Below the pieces are notes generated by a model. That model was not told the origin of the DNA. It did no database searches and was given only the letters and a program-made list of their open reading frames with translations. Both the position numbers and the translations under genes were made by a program. 6,336 bases of DNA from Rubrobacter sp. (lineage in GTDB: Bacteria > Actinomycetota > Rubrobacteria > Rubrobacterales > Rubrobacteraceae): assembly GCA_019247245.1 (NCBI GenBank), contig JAFAPF010000461.1:1-6336 (forward strand), in the 5' to 3' direction. Positions within the stretch are counted from its first letter, which is position 1, and the number at the start of each line of letters is the position of its first letter. Positions 1-5,661 of this stretch are shown piece by piece.

Positions 1-8
1 GCGTCAAG

Positions 9-473
9 GTGACTGAGCATCGCTTCTACTCGCCCGCCCCCCCGAAGCTTATAGACGATGCCGAGTACCTTGGCAGTGTTGAGGCCCATAAACAGGCCTA
101 TGCCCGAGACTTGGAGGATAGCATGCTCCCGGCGGGGAGCTTACCAGGCTACTTTGAGGTGCCGACCGATGAAGGATGGGGGATTGTAATGGATCTCGTG
201 GAGAAACGCCTCGAAATCTCAGATGCCTGGGGCCTGGCGAGTGAGACGAGGGTGACTGGAGACCTAGCACCGTTTGTCTGGGCTTTCAAACACTGTGGAT
301 TCTGCATACTGACCCTTTACGATAAGGACCTTGGCCAGCTCAGGGACGACCTGCTCTTCGTCGCCAAGCGCCAAGGTATCGAGCTTCGCTGGTGCCGGAC
401 GGCTGCTGATCCCGGAAGAAAGCCTAAGGAAGCCCCCATCGATCACGCCTCTGGTCTCGGATACGCGTACTAG
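9..473 (+). CDS. Hypothetical protein, 154 residues, possibly 5'-partial
   Basis: I do not recognise this protein. It is soluble-looking, with no signal peptide or membrane segment, and is rich in acidic residues. A central stretch (about residues 50-130) alternates hydrophobic and charged residues and contains WGIVMDLVEKRLEISDAWG and FVWAFKHCGFCILTLYD; the C-terminus is polar and carries three scattered prolines. Two cysteines lie close together (HCGFC, about residues 95-99), with another in RWCR near residue 128, but there is no recognised metal-binding pattern. The start used is a GTG at position 9. The frame is open to the window edge, so the true start may lie upstream, and no Shine-Dalgarno can be judged from the 8 preceding bases. 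It ends 124 bases before the sigma factor gene, without a clear terminator in the gap, so read-through into the sigma operon is possible. Composition matches the operon downstream. That it is a real gene is likely; its function is unknown. Confidence 0.6.
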   Translation: MTEHRFYSPAPPKLIDDAEYLGSVEAHKQAYARDLEDSMLPAGSLPGYFEVPTDEGWGIVMDLVEKRLEISDAWGLASETRVTGDLAPFVWAFKHCGFCILTLYDKDLGQLRDDLLFVAKRQGIELRWCRTAADPGRKPKEAPIDHASGLGYAY

Positions 474-561
474 CGTAGTCCTTGGATATCCGTAATTCAA
501 GAAGCATAAGCGCGTAATACATTTCTTCCTCACTCTGCGTATATTGTTTCAAAAGAACCCC

Positions 562-590
562 GAAACTTTCCGAGCTAGGGGACGTATAAC
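562..590 (+). promoter_or_regulatory. Candidate ECF-type promoter for the sigma operon
   Basis: GAAACTTT at 562-569 resembles the GGAACTTT -35 element used by many ECF sigma factors. CGTAT at 583-587 follows after 16 bases and resembles the matching -10 (CGTC-like). The overlapping TATAAC at 585-590 could also act as a housekeeping -10, but no TTGACA lies at the right distance. Either reading puts the transcript start at about 595-598, almost on the ATG at 598, giving a leaderless or nearly leaderless mRNA. That would explain the absence of a well-spaced Shine-Dalgarno (AGGGGA at 577-582 is 15 bases away). It suggests autoregulation by the sigma factor. This is inference from short motifs. 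Confidence 0.35.
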
Positions 591-597
591 CTACGAT

Positions 598-1209
598 ATG
601 GAGTACACGGTGCCGTTGACGTTAGGGAGCTGGCGAGCGAGGATCAAACGTCTCTCTGTCCCCCACGCGCGGTTGTCAGACAGCGACCTTGTCGAACATA
701 CCCGTGCGGGTGATGTACGCTCCTATGAGGAGCTCGTTCGCCGTTACGAGCGGCTCGTCGGTCGTGTAATCTACCCCTATGTAGGCCGCGAAGTCGCCGT
801 CGAAGATCTCGTTCAGGAGACTTTCTTACGGGCCTTTGATCGCTTGGACACCTTCAATCCCGATTATCGCTTCAAAACGTGGCTTCTGGCCATTGCCAAC
901 AATCTCGGCATCGATACTTTGAGACGCCGCCGGGATGTCGTCGAGTTCAACCCGGAGTTGCACGCCAGAGTCACACACAGCCCCGAGGCGGTGGCTGTAG
1001 AGGCCGATCGGGCTAGAAGCGTCCAGGATACCGTACTGGGGTTGCCCCAACTTTACAGCGTCCCGCTCGTCCTGCGCTACGCAGAGGGTCTCACCTATGC
1101 GGAGATCTCTGAGATCCTTGGCATAAGTATCCCTGCCCTGAAAAGCCGCCTCTTCCGCGCGAGGAACATGCTCGCCGAGAAGCTTGAAGAAAAAGGTGAG
1201 AGTGGATGA
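598..1209 (+). CDS. RNA polymerase sigma-70 factor, ECF subfamily
   Basis: This 203-residue protein should bind core RNA polymerase and direct it to a dedicated set of promoters. Residues about 28-111 form sigma region 2: SDSDLVEHTRAGD at the start, the core-binding EDLVQETFLRAF (about 69-80), and the -10 recognition helix RFKTWLLAIANNLGIDTLRRRR (shown here as RFKTWLLAIANN then LGIDTLRRRR). Residues about 144-197 form region 4, with the -35 binding helix-turn-helix LTYAEISEILGISIPALKSR. There are no regions 1.1 or 3, and no extra C-terminal domain, so it is of the simple ECF type with usual length. I chose the ATG at 598. An in-frame TTG at 544 would add 18 residues, but nothing resembling a ribosome site precedes it. 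The stop overlaps the anti-sigma start by ATGA, which is the classic sigma/anti-sigma pairing. The family is certain; the target genes are unknown. Confidence 0.95.
   Translation: MEYTVPLTLGSWRARIKRLSVPHARLSDSDLVEHTRAGDVRSYEELVRRYERLVGRVIYPYVGREVAVEDLVQETFLRAFDRLDTFNPDYRFKTWLLAIANNLGIDTLRRRRDVVEFNPELHARVTHSPEAVAVEADRARSVQDTVLGLPQLYSVPLVLRYAEGLTYAEISEILGISIPALKSRLFRARNMLAEKLEEKGESG
1194..1199 (+). promoter_or_regulatory. Ribosome binding site of the anti-sigma gene
   Basis: AGGTGA ends 6 bases before the ATG at 1206, inside the end of the sigma gene. It fixes the anti-sigma start and supports coupled translation across the ATGA overlap. Confidence 0.6.
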
Positions 1210-1763
1210 GCAGCTCGGAAGGGCCACTAGGTCCGGGCAGGTTAGATCCCTACGACTGCGATCCTGAAAAGATCTTTGAGCTCGCCGACACGTCAAGCGA
1301 TCCCGATAGACTGGCTCTTGAGCAGGAGCGAAAGATACAGGAGCATTTAGCTTCTTGCTCCGGCTGCCGGGAGTTATACGAGCATGAACTCGACCTAAAC
1401 AATTTTTTGCACTATTTAGCTTTCTCCGAGTTGCGTCCTAGATCGGTGTCTCGGGGAGTGGTGATGGCATTGCCGACTCGATCTGTAGAGGTGCGTATAC
1501 TCTGGGGTTTACTCGCCACCGCCCTCCTTGCCGTGGTGTTCGTCTCTTTAGAGTTCACCAGTACGGAGCCTGTGTTCCTGGCAATGAGCATCCTAAGCAC
1601 CTGCTGGGGGTTCATCGTAGGTGCGGCAGATGCCACGCGTGAGATCTTCGTTACCGTTGGTCCCATCATCCTCTACGTGCTGGCCTTGGGCGCATTGGCG
1701 GACGTTTTTGTAGCCTTCGTGATCATCTTCTTAAGACGGAGACGCCGGGTGCGAGAGGCATGA
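1206..1763 (+). CDS. Membrane-anchored zinc-finger anti-sigma factor
   Basis: This 185-residue protein probably sequesters the ECF sigma factor encoded just upstream. The cytoplasmic N-terminal part carries the anti-sigma zinc-binding signature HxxxCxxC (H47, C51, C54, in HLASCSGC). C18 lies 28 residues before H47, close to the usual spacing of the fourth ligand in ZAS-type anti-sigma factors such as RsrA. A short linker leads to three hydrophobic segments at about 97-115, 122-141 and 149-175, ending in a basic RRRRR tail (177-181). This predicts a cytoplasmic N-terminus and membrane anchoring; many relatives have only one membrane segment, so three is somewhat unusual. With three segments the basic C-terminus would lie on the opposite face from the N-terminus, against the positive-inside rule, so one of the segments may be re-entrant or not span. 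The gene overlaps both neighbours by ATGA. The family assignment is strong; the signal that releases the sigma factor is not visible here. Confidence 0.85.
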   Translation: MSSSEGPLGPGRLDPYDCDPEKIFELADTSSDPDRLALEQERKIQEHLASCSGCRELYEHELDLNNFLHYLAFSELRPRSVSRGVVMALPTRSVEVRILWGLLATALLAVVFVSLEFTSTEPVFLAMSILSTCWGFIVGAADATREIFVTVGPIILYVLALGALADVFVAFVIIFLRRRRRVREA

Positions 1764-2746
1764 GAACGTATATAGGATTCCTCTTCCTTTGTACACTACT
1801 CTTAACCCCCTTCCTTCCGGCCAACCTCGCCTATGCCTCAGAAAAAAAGGTGGTAGGGAACGTGACTGTGAATGAGGGGGAGACTACAGATGAGGTGTCC
1901 ACTGCGTGGGGCGATGTATTGATCAATGGTGAGGTCAAAAACGATGTGAAATCCGGTATAGGTAATATTCGGGTAGAGGGACCCGTTGGAGGAGACGTGC
2001 ATGCGGGCTCGGGTGATGTCTACGTCGACGCCCCGGTGAAGGGTAAGGTCCATGTGGGGAACGGGGACCTACACCTGCTGAGTGGCGCCCGTGTAAGCGG
2101 GCCCATCTCCGTCGGCAGCGGCACGGTTTTCAGGGACCGGGAAGCCCAGGTTGACGTTCCTCAGACAGCCGGCATGGCCTCCGGCTTCGATGAAGGCTAC
2201 TTCATGGGTGCTTTCTCGGGCGCGATCGAGTGGGCGTTGATGACCATGGGCCTCGCGGCTTTATCAGTACTTCTCGCCGTCGCTGCTCCGGGACCGCTAC
2301 GGGCATCGGCGCGAAGCCTTGAAACCAACCCAGTGAGGGCGCTCGTTCTGGGCCTGTGTTCTGTACCGGCGGTTGTTGTCATCTCCATCTTGCTCGCAGT
2401 CACAGTAGTAGGTCTCTTGTTGCTCCTCCTACTATGGCCTGCTTATCTCGCGCTTGGCCTCTTCGGAGCGCTCGTGGCAGCATACTGCTTAGGGCGCAGG
2501 ATCATGCTCGCTACCGGACGTTATTACCGGGCGGGCGACGCGCTTGCGGCCGCGGTTGGAGCTTTGCTTGTCTCAGCGGTTTGGCTGATCCCCATTCTCG
2601 GGGGCTTCGTTTTCCTCGTTCTCACCTTGCTTGGCATCGGGGCCTCCGTCTCGGCTTTTACTCACCGGCGCTTGGGTGCACCGCACAGCGCCTACACCTC
2701 CTACGAGGATTACCTCAGAGATCGCCGCGACACTCGATCCTCATAG
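1760..2746 (+). CDS. Exported membrane protein with bactofilin-like (polymer-forming) beta-helix
   Basis: This 328-residue protein begins with a signal peptide: R2, a hydrophobic core at 5-19, and AYA before a likely cleavage after residue 26. Residues about 30-125 are a glycine-rich repeat resembling the polymer-forming/bactofilin beta-helix. The turns start at G51, G68, G85 and G102, exactly 17 residues apart, each with a G-D/N-V/I/L pattern (GDV, GNI, GDV, GDL); a fifth lies at G121. A linker (130-155) is followed by hydrophobic segments at about 156-176, 194-225, 228-245, 262-279 and 281-300, then a charged tail (YEDYLRDRRD). The architecture thus places a small beta-helix outside the membrane, with a helical membrane domain as the anchor. 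It starts inside the anti-sigma stop codon (ATGA), so it is co-translated with the sigma/anti-sigma pair. Its role in sensing or in envelope maintenance is inference; cytoplasmic bactofilins lack signal peptides, so this is a distinct exported type. Confidence 0.8.
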   Translation: MRTYIGFLFLCTLLLTPFLPANLAYASEKKVVGNVTVNEGETTDEVSTAWGDVLINGEVKNDVKSGIGNIRVEGPVGGDVHAGSGDVYVDAPVKGKVHVGNGDLHLLSGARVSGPISVGSGTVFRDREAQVDVPQTAGMASGFDEGYFMGAFSGAIEWALMTMGLAALSVLLAVAAPGPLRASARSLETNPVRALVLGLCSVPAVVVISILLAVTVVGLLLLLLLWPAYLALGLFGALVAAYCLGRRIMLATGRYYRAGDALAAAVGALLVSAVWLIPILGGFVFLVLTLLGIGASVSAFTHRRLGAPHSAYTSYEDYLRDRRDTRSS

Positions 2747-2781
2747 GAGCCTGCATACCCCTCCGGCTGCGCAAGAAGAGA

Positions 2782-2812
2782 GTTAGCGGTCCTACTCTGT
2801 GATACCGCTAAC
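2782..2812. terminator. Bidirectional rho-independent terminator
   Basis: GTTAGCGGT (2782-2790) and ACCGCTAAC (2804-2812) form a perfect 9-base stem with a 13-base loop. On the plus strand it is followed by CCTTTAAG, a weak T tract. On the minus strand it is followed by TCTCTTCTT, which is moderately T-rich. It lies 35 bases after the membrane protein stop and 3 bases past the reconstructed stop codon (2816-2818) of the convergent glycosyltransferase pseudogene. That position is what is expected of a shared terminator between convergent genes. Confidence 0.65.
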
Positions 2813-2815
2813 CCT

Positions 2816-4386
2816 TTAAGCTCTAGACATGTTTTGTATTTGGCTCGCTTGCCGTGAGTCCTTTTCGTAAAACCACCAGGGATCTATCTTCTCCATCTCA
2901 TAGCGAGAATTGAGCCAACCTGAGCCAACCCAATAGCTTCTGTTTACGCCCTTCTGTTAGGTGAGCGCTGGGTAGTATGGATTGCCCTTCGCCAAAGAAG
3001 ACGATGGCATCAGGATCAAACTCCCCAAGCTCTTGAATCCACTCCTCGAATCCTCCCCGTGTTTCGGCTTCGATTTCACGGTCGACCCCCGCGGTGATCC
3101 AGAGGTATGGATTGGGGTTCTCCTGATGAAGCAGCACTAAAACTTGCGGCGAGTTTATAGAGGCTAGCTTTGCGTCTTTCCCTAATCTATCCTTTATCTC
3201 TAGTGCTCCTTCCCTCTGGTCGCGCAGGTTTATGTTTGTGCCCTTGAGCGTATAAGCGGCGCCAGCGTTGATCTGCTCCGAAGTGTTGGCCAGGGCCACC
3301 CCTACGAGTACCACGCCTACAAGCACGATGAGAGGTCTCGAAACTTGGTCGCGGTGGATTACGAAAGCTAGAAAAGCGCCAAACCCGATGGCCGCGTACG
3401 GGAGGAAAACATAGAAGTCGTCGGCCAATTGAAAATCCTGTAGGGACCACAGAACCGGAGCCGGGAAAGAAAGGAGGATCGGAGCAAACCGATATTGATA
3501 CGGCCTTAAAAAGTATAGGCGCACGATCATAACCAGGCCTATTAAGATAGACACCAGCATGGTGCCATACGGTATAGCCACGTTGACCGCCACCGTGCCC
3601 AGTTGTGAACCGAGCTCTGCGTCTCCCCGTACAAGATAATTTATGCTGAAGAGAACAAGCCCCTCTATAAAAGGGCCTAAAGCATTTTCATAGCAAAAGT
3701 ATGCTACTACGACTACTAGTGGCGTCATTATTCCTGCCAAAGCGCGAAACGCGGCGCCATATCGTTCTTCTCGAGACCGCGTAACGGCTAGAACGAAGAC
3801 CACCGCCGAAAAACTCCCATGGGCTGCCACACCAAAAAGCTAAAGAATCAAAAAACCTCGCCCAAAACCACCTCTTCTGGGTTGCCAATAGAAGGCTCAA
3901 GGTTTGAAAAAGAACCATTGGGGTCTTGGGTTCGGGGCCCGAAGTGGCAGGCTGCGCGTAACCGTAGAACCCCAAGAAAGTCAAAGCTGCAAAAAGTCCC
4001 GCTACCTGAGAGCGGAACACATTCTTGCCTAAAAGATAAACCGCAACGACCGTAAGGCATCCGGTGGCAAAGAAAACCAAGGGTACGGTGTAGATATCGT
4101 CCCAACTCAACCACTTAGATAACATCACCCCTACCCCTGCAAGCATGGGTGGCAGAGGTCCCTTATGGTCGAAGACGCTGACGTAAGGCGGAGCGCCTTC
4201 GGCCAGAGGATGGCCGCTGTAGAGATAGATTGAGTAGTTACGAAGCAACACCCCTTCAAAGCCATACATACTGTATACCAATGCGGCCAAGACCAAGATC
4301 ACAAGCGGGAGGGATAGCTTGCCCAAAGGTGGGAAACCCAGCTTGCTTGCCGATGCGAGGTTGCCCTTTTTCACGAAGCACATCAT
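2816..4386 (-). pseudogene. GT39/ArnT-like membrane glycosyltransferase, broken by two frameshifts and a 10-base duplication
   Basis: Read with three repairs, this encodes about 520 residues, a usual length for GT-C fold membrane glycosyltransferases that move sugars from polyprenyl-phosphate donors. Frame one (4386 down to about 3835) gives a membrane helix and the family's first outer loop with PPYVSVFDHKGPLPPML, then further helices. At the A5 run 3834-3838 one base appears lost: adding it restores LAFLVWQPMGVF. At the A5 run 3809-3813 a second lost base returns to the frame continuing as SAVVFVLAVT. That frame runs through more helices until the tandem TGAGCCAACC (2911-2930), which causes an early TGA at 2898-2900. 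Removing one copy restores 31 residues including YEMEKIDPWWFYEKD and a TAA at 2816-2818, beside the terminator. The start chosen is the ATG at 4386, which overlaps the upstream remnant's stop; a GTG at 4455 would read through that remnant out of frame. The homopolymer losses could be sequencing errors; the duplication is less likely to be one. Confidence 0.75.
2911..2930. repeat. 10-base perfect tandem duplication
   Basis: TGAGCCAACC occurs twice back to back. Because 10 is not a multiple of 3, it shifts the reading frame of the minus-strand glycosyltransferase, ending it after GWLRLAQFSL. With a single copy the frame reads on through 31 plausible residues. Confidence 0.9.
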
Positions 4387-4550
4387 GAAACTTCGGCAGG
4401 TATGTACATTGCAGGTATGTACATTATTTCGCGGGCTTCTTCCAGATCGGGCCACCCCCGCATCTCCGTCTCCTCATCTCCCTCTAGCCGCTTATAGACG
4501 GCGAAGAACTGCTCGGGATGCCCGACATCTCTAGCAGAGAGATGAAAAGC
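4383..4550 (-). pseudogene. C-terminal remnant resembling family I inorganic pyrophosphatase
   Basis: This 55-codon open stretch is bounded upstream by an in-frame TAA (4551-4553) and ends at TGA (4383-4385). It contains EQFFAVYKRLEGDEE followed by MRGWPDLEEAREI, matching the pattern near the C-terminus of soluble inorganic pyrophosphatases (FFxxYKxLE, then a GW and an acidic helix). None of the catalytic motifs of that enzyme, which lie further upstream in the protein, were found in the preceding 400 bases in any minus frame, so only the tail survives. The last residues contain MYIPA twice, from a 15-base duplication. The stop overlaps the ATG of the glycosyltransferase pseudogene by ATGA, suggesting the two once formed an operon. 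The composition is hydrophilic and codon use is like the neighbours. Family assignment rests on one short motif and is moderately sure. Confidence 0.5.
4396..4425. repeat. 15-base perfect tandem duplication
   Basis: GCAGGTATGTACATT occurs twice in a row (4396-4410 and 4411-4425). On the minus strand it encodes MYIPA twice, in frame, at the end of the pyrophosphatase-like remnant. Each copy includes the palindrome TGTACA, so a pair of protein binding sites ahead of the glycosyltransferase start is an alternative reading. Confidence 0.9.
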
Positions 4551-5223
4551 TTACACTACCAGGGGGGCGGTTGTCTTTAGTGTTCGGATCTGGACCACCA
4601 CAGTCCCTACGGGCACACCGTGAACTCCGGTGCTAACGGTGAGAGTTTGCAGAAGAGGTATGGGAAATTCTTCACTGAGGCTTCGACTTCTTGTCATTAT
4701 ATAGTAGCATACGTGCAAAAGTGGGTTTTTAGTGACCGAAGCGCTGCCCAACGAAAGGGCGGCTTTATTATGTGATGGAGCTCTAGGACAAGAAGGGCTG
4801 CAATGCATGCTCGAAGAAGGAACACTCTGTTAGCTCAACGAGCCAACGGGCTACACAGCCTTATCTGCCGTACTGACGGACGAAGAGATCTTTCTTTATG
4901 CGCCTCGTGGACGGATCGAGAGGTGAGAGCCGCTCTCTGAAGGCACGCGATGTGAGGTGCGCTAAGAAGTAAAGCAGACTAGAATCGGGATAAGGTCAGC
5001 CCATACTTCTTCTAGGAGGCCGTCCTAGCAGAACAGTTCTACCGTCTCTCCTACCGGCCTAACGGTCGCAATTATGTCAATAATGGCAGAGGGGCGAGTA
5101 CCAAGAGGGTGCTCGGCTGTGCCTCTAGCATGGGGCGAGAAAGAATGCTCTCGGAAACTCGGTAGTCATGGAGAGAAAAAGCGAGCCAGGGCTAAATAGT
5201 AAGCTGTGTATCAGCGAGCTATG
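4551..5223. other. Gene-poor, apparently degraded region
   Basis: No intact gene is supported here. Short open stretches on both strands look vaguely protein-like but are interrupted and not recognisable. On the plus strand, from about 4702, a frame reads FLVTEALPNERAALLCDG, is cut by a TAG near 4829, and resumes with TALSAVLTDEEIFLYAPRG before a TGA near 4923. On the minus strand over the same bases, 4995-4861 reads LTSRAFRERLSPLDPSTRR and ends in TAA. The two frames are codon-aligned, so at least one is a shadow of the other. The region is best described as eroded coding sequence of unknown origin next to the pyrophosphatase remnant. Confidence 0.4.
4743..4769 (+). terminator. Rho-independent terminator-like hairpin
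   Basis: GCTGCCC (4743-4749) pairs with GGGCGGC (4757-4763), seven pairs with one G-T wobble, around the loop AACGAAA. TTTATTAT follows on the plus strand. No intact plus-strand gene lies upstream, so it may be a leftover of a lost gene or may end an unrecognised RNA. Confidence 0.4.
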
Positions 5224-5229
5224 TATAAT
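5224..5229 (+). promoter_or_regulatory. Consensus -10 box (TATAAT)
   Basis: A perfect TATAAT stands here with TG directly before it. No good -35 hexamer lies 16-18 bases upstream. The expected transcript start, about 5236, falls at the first base pairs of the hairpin at 5235-5256. No protein gene follows on the plus strand, so if active it would make a short structured RNA. Confidence 0.25.
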
Positions 5230-5234
5230 TGTAA

Positions 5235-5315
5235 CTGTTCCCTTTTGAGGGAGCAGGGGCGGTCTCAGTGGTTTTCCCTCCTCATGTTGGATTGCTCTGT
5301 CGTCAGCCGCCCCTG
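5235..5315 (+). repeat. Overlapping hairpins, possible structured RNA
   Basis: A tight hairpin pairs CTGTTCCCT (5235-5243) with AGGGAGCAG (5248-5256) around TTTG, nine pairs with one wobble. A second inverted repeat pairs CAGGGGCGG (5254-5262) with CCGCCCCTG (5307-5315), nine perfect pairs across 44 bases. The two share 5254-5256. In addition GAGGGA (5247-5252) can pair with TCCCTC (5275-5280), so alternative folds compete. It matches no riboswitch consensus that I know. A worn mobile-element remnant is the other explanation. Confidence 0.4.
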
Positions 5316-5343
5316 ACTTACGATATACGTTTCTGTGTAACGC

Positions 5344-5661
5344 TCATGATCGTGAACGCCACGATTTTGGCTGCCACCAGATGTTGATTTCGAAGATCAC
5401 CCTCAATGACTTACAGCGTAACTTCGCATTTCCGAACAACAGCCCAAGCCCGATGCCAGTAACGGATTCATCTATACGAACATCAGGCTTTGCACCAAAA
5501 TTACAAGCGACTGCAAGAAGAGGTGATGTGTTCAGAGTCGAACTACCACTTCTAGTGTCCGACCCCGACTTTTGGTGCAAAACCCGAACATCACTAAACA
5601 GAACAAAGGCTCTCAACTCCTTGGCATCATCAACAGGGGTATCTTCTAAGCTTAGAAGGAT
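5344..5661 (-). pseudogene. Unidentified ORF remnant carrying an inserted foldback element
   Basis: A minus-strand frame is open from 5661 (just after a TAG at 5662-5664) to a TGA at 5344-5346, 105 codons. The only start near its beginning is a TTG at 5616. Outside the inserted element it reads DTPVDDAKELRAFVLFSDV, then RIDESVTGIGLGLLFGNAKL, then an aromatic, basic tail (INIWWQPKSWRSRS). I do not recognise the family. The 99-base element plus its 9-base duplication adds exactly 36 codons without a stop, so the frame reads straight through it (VLHQKSGSDTRSG onward). The opposite strand is also open here (5381-5665), so the coding strand is uncertain. It is probably a gene fragment or a chance ORF. 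Confidence 0.3.
5477..5593. mobile_element. 99-base MITE-like foldback element with 9-base target duplication
   Basis: The direct repeat CGAACATCA occurs at 5477-5485 and 5585-5593 and exactly brackets a 99-base unit (5486-5584). The unit starts GGCTTTGCACCAAAA (5486-5500) and ends with the inverted form of GGTTTTGCACCAAAA (5570-5584), 14 of 15 bases matching. The interior is also weakly palindromic: GTTC (5530-5533) and GAAC (5540-5543) flank the centre AGAGTC, and the arms around them (GAGGTGATGTGTTC and, reversed, GAAGTGGTAGTTC) resemble each other. So the whole element can fold back on itself. It carries no transposase and would need one supplied in trans. Termini starting with GG and a duplication of 8-10 bases occur in several IS families, and I cannot say which one. 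Confidence 0.75.

Noticed and set aside
461..477. TACGC/GCGTA hairpin after the first gene as a terminator
   Set aside because: Only five base pairs, overlapping the stop codon, and no T-run follows.
2898..3830. A 310-codon minus frame as an independent membrane protein with a GTG start
   Set aside because: Its first residues (MAAHGSF) are out-of-frame translation of the WQPMGVF segment; the frame is better explained as the distal part of the broken glycosyltransferase.
4387..4455. GTG at 4455 as the true start of the glycosyltransferase
   Set aside because: The added 23 residues overlap the pyrophosphatase-like remnant in another frame, and the ATG at 4386 forms an ATGA junction like the other gene pairs in the window.
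4708..4720. GTGCAAAAGTGGG as a second copy of the foldback element terminus
   Set aside because: Only the GTGCAAAA part matches and there is no partner repeat or target duplication.
5440..5460. GIGLGL as a histidine kinase ATP-binding glycine box
   Set aside because: No N-box, G1 box or following kinase pattern is present in the frame; the match is too short.
5515..5560. A tRNA T-loop-like GTTCGACTC on the minus strand
   Set aside because: The flanking bases do not form a T-stem and no acceptor or anticodon arm is present; it lies at the centre of the foldback element.
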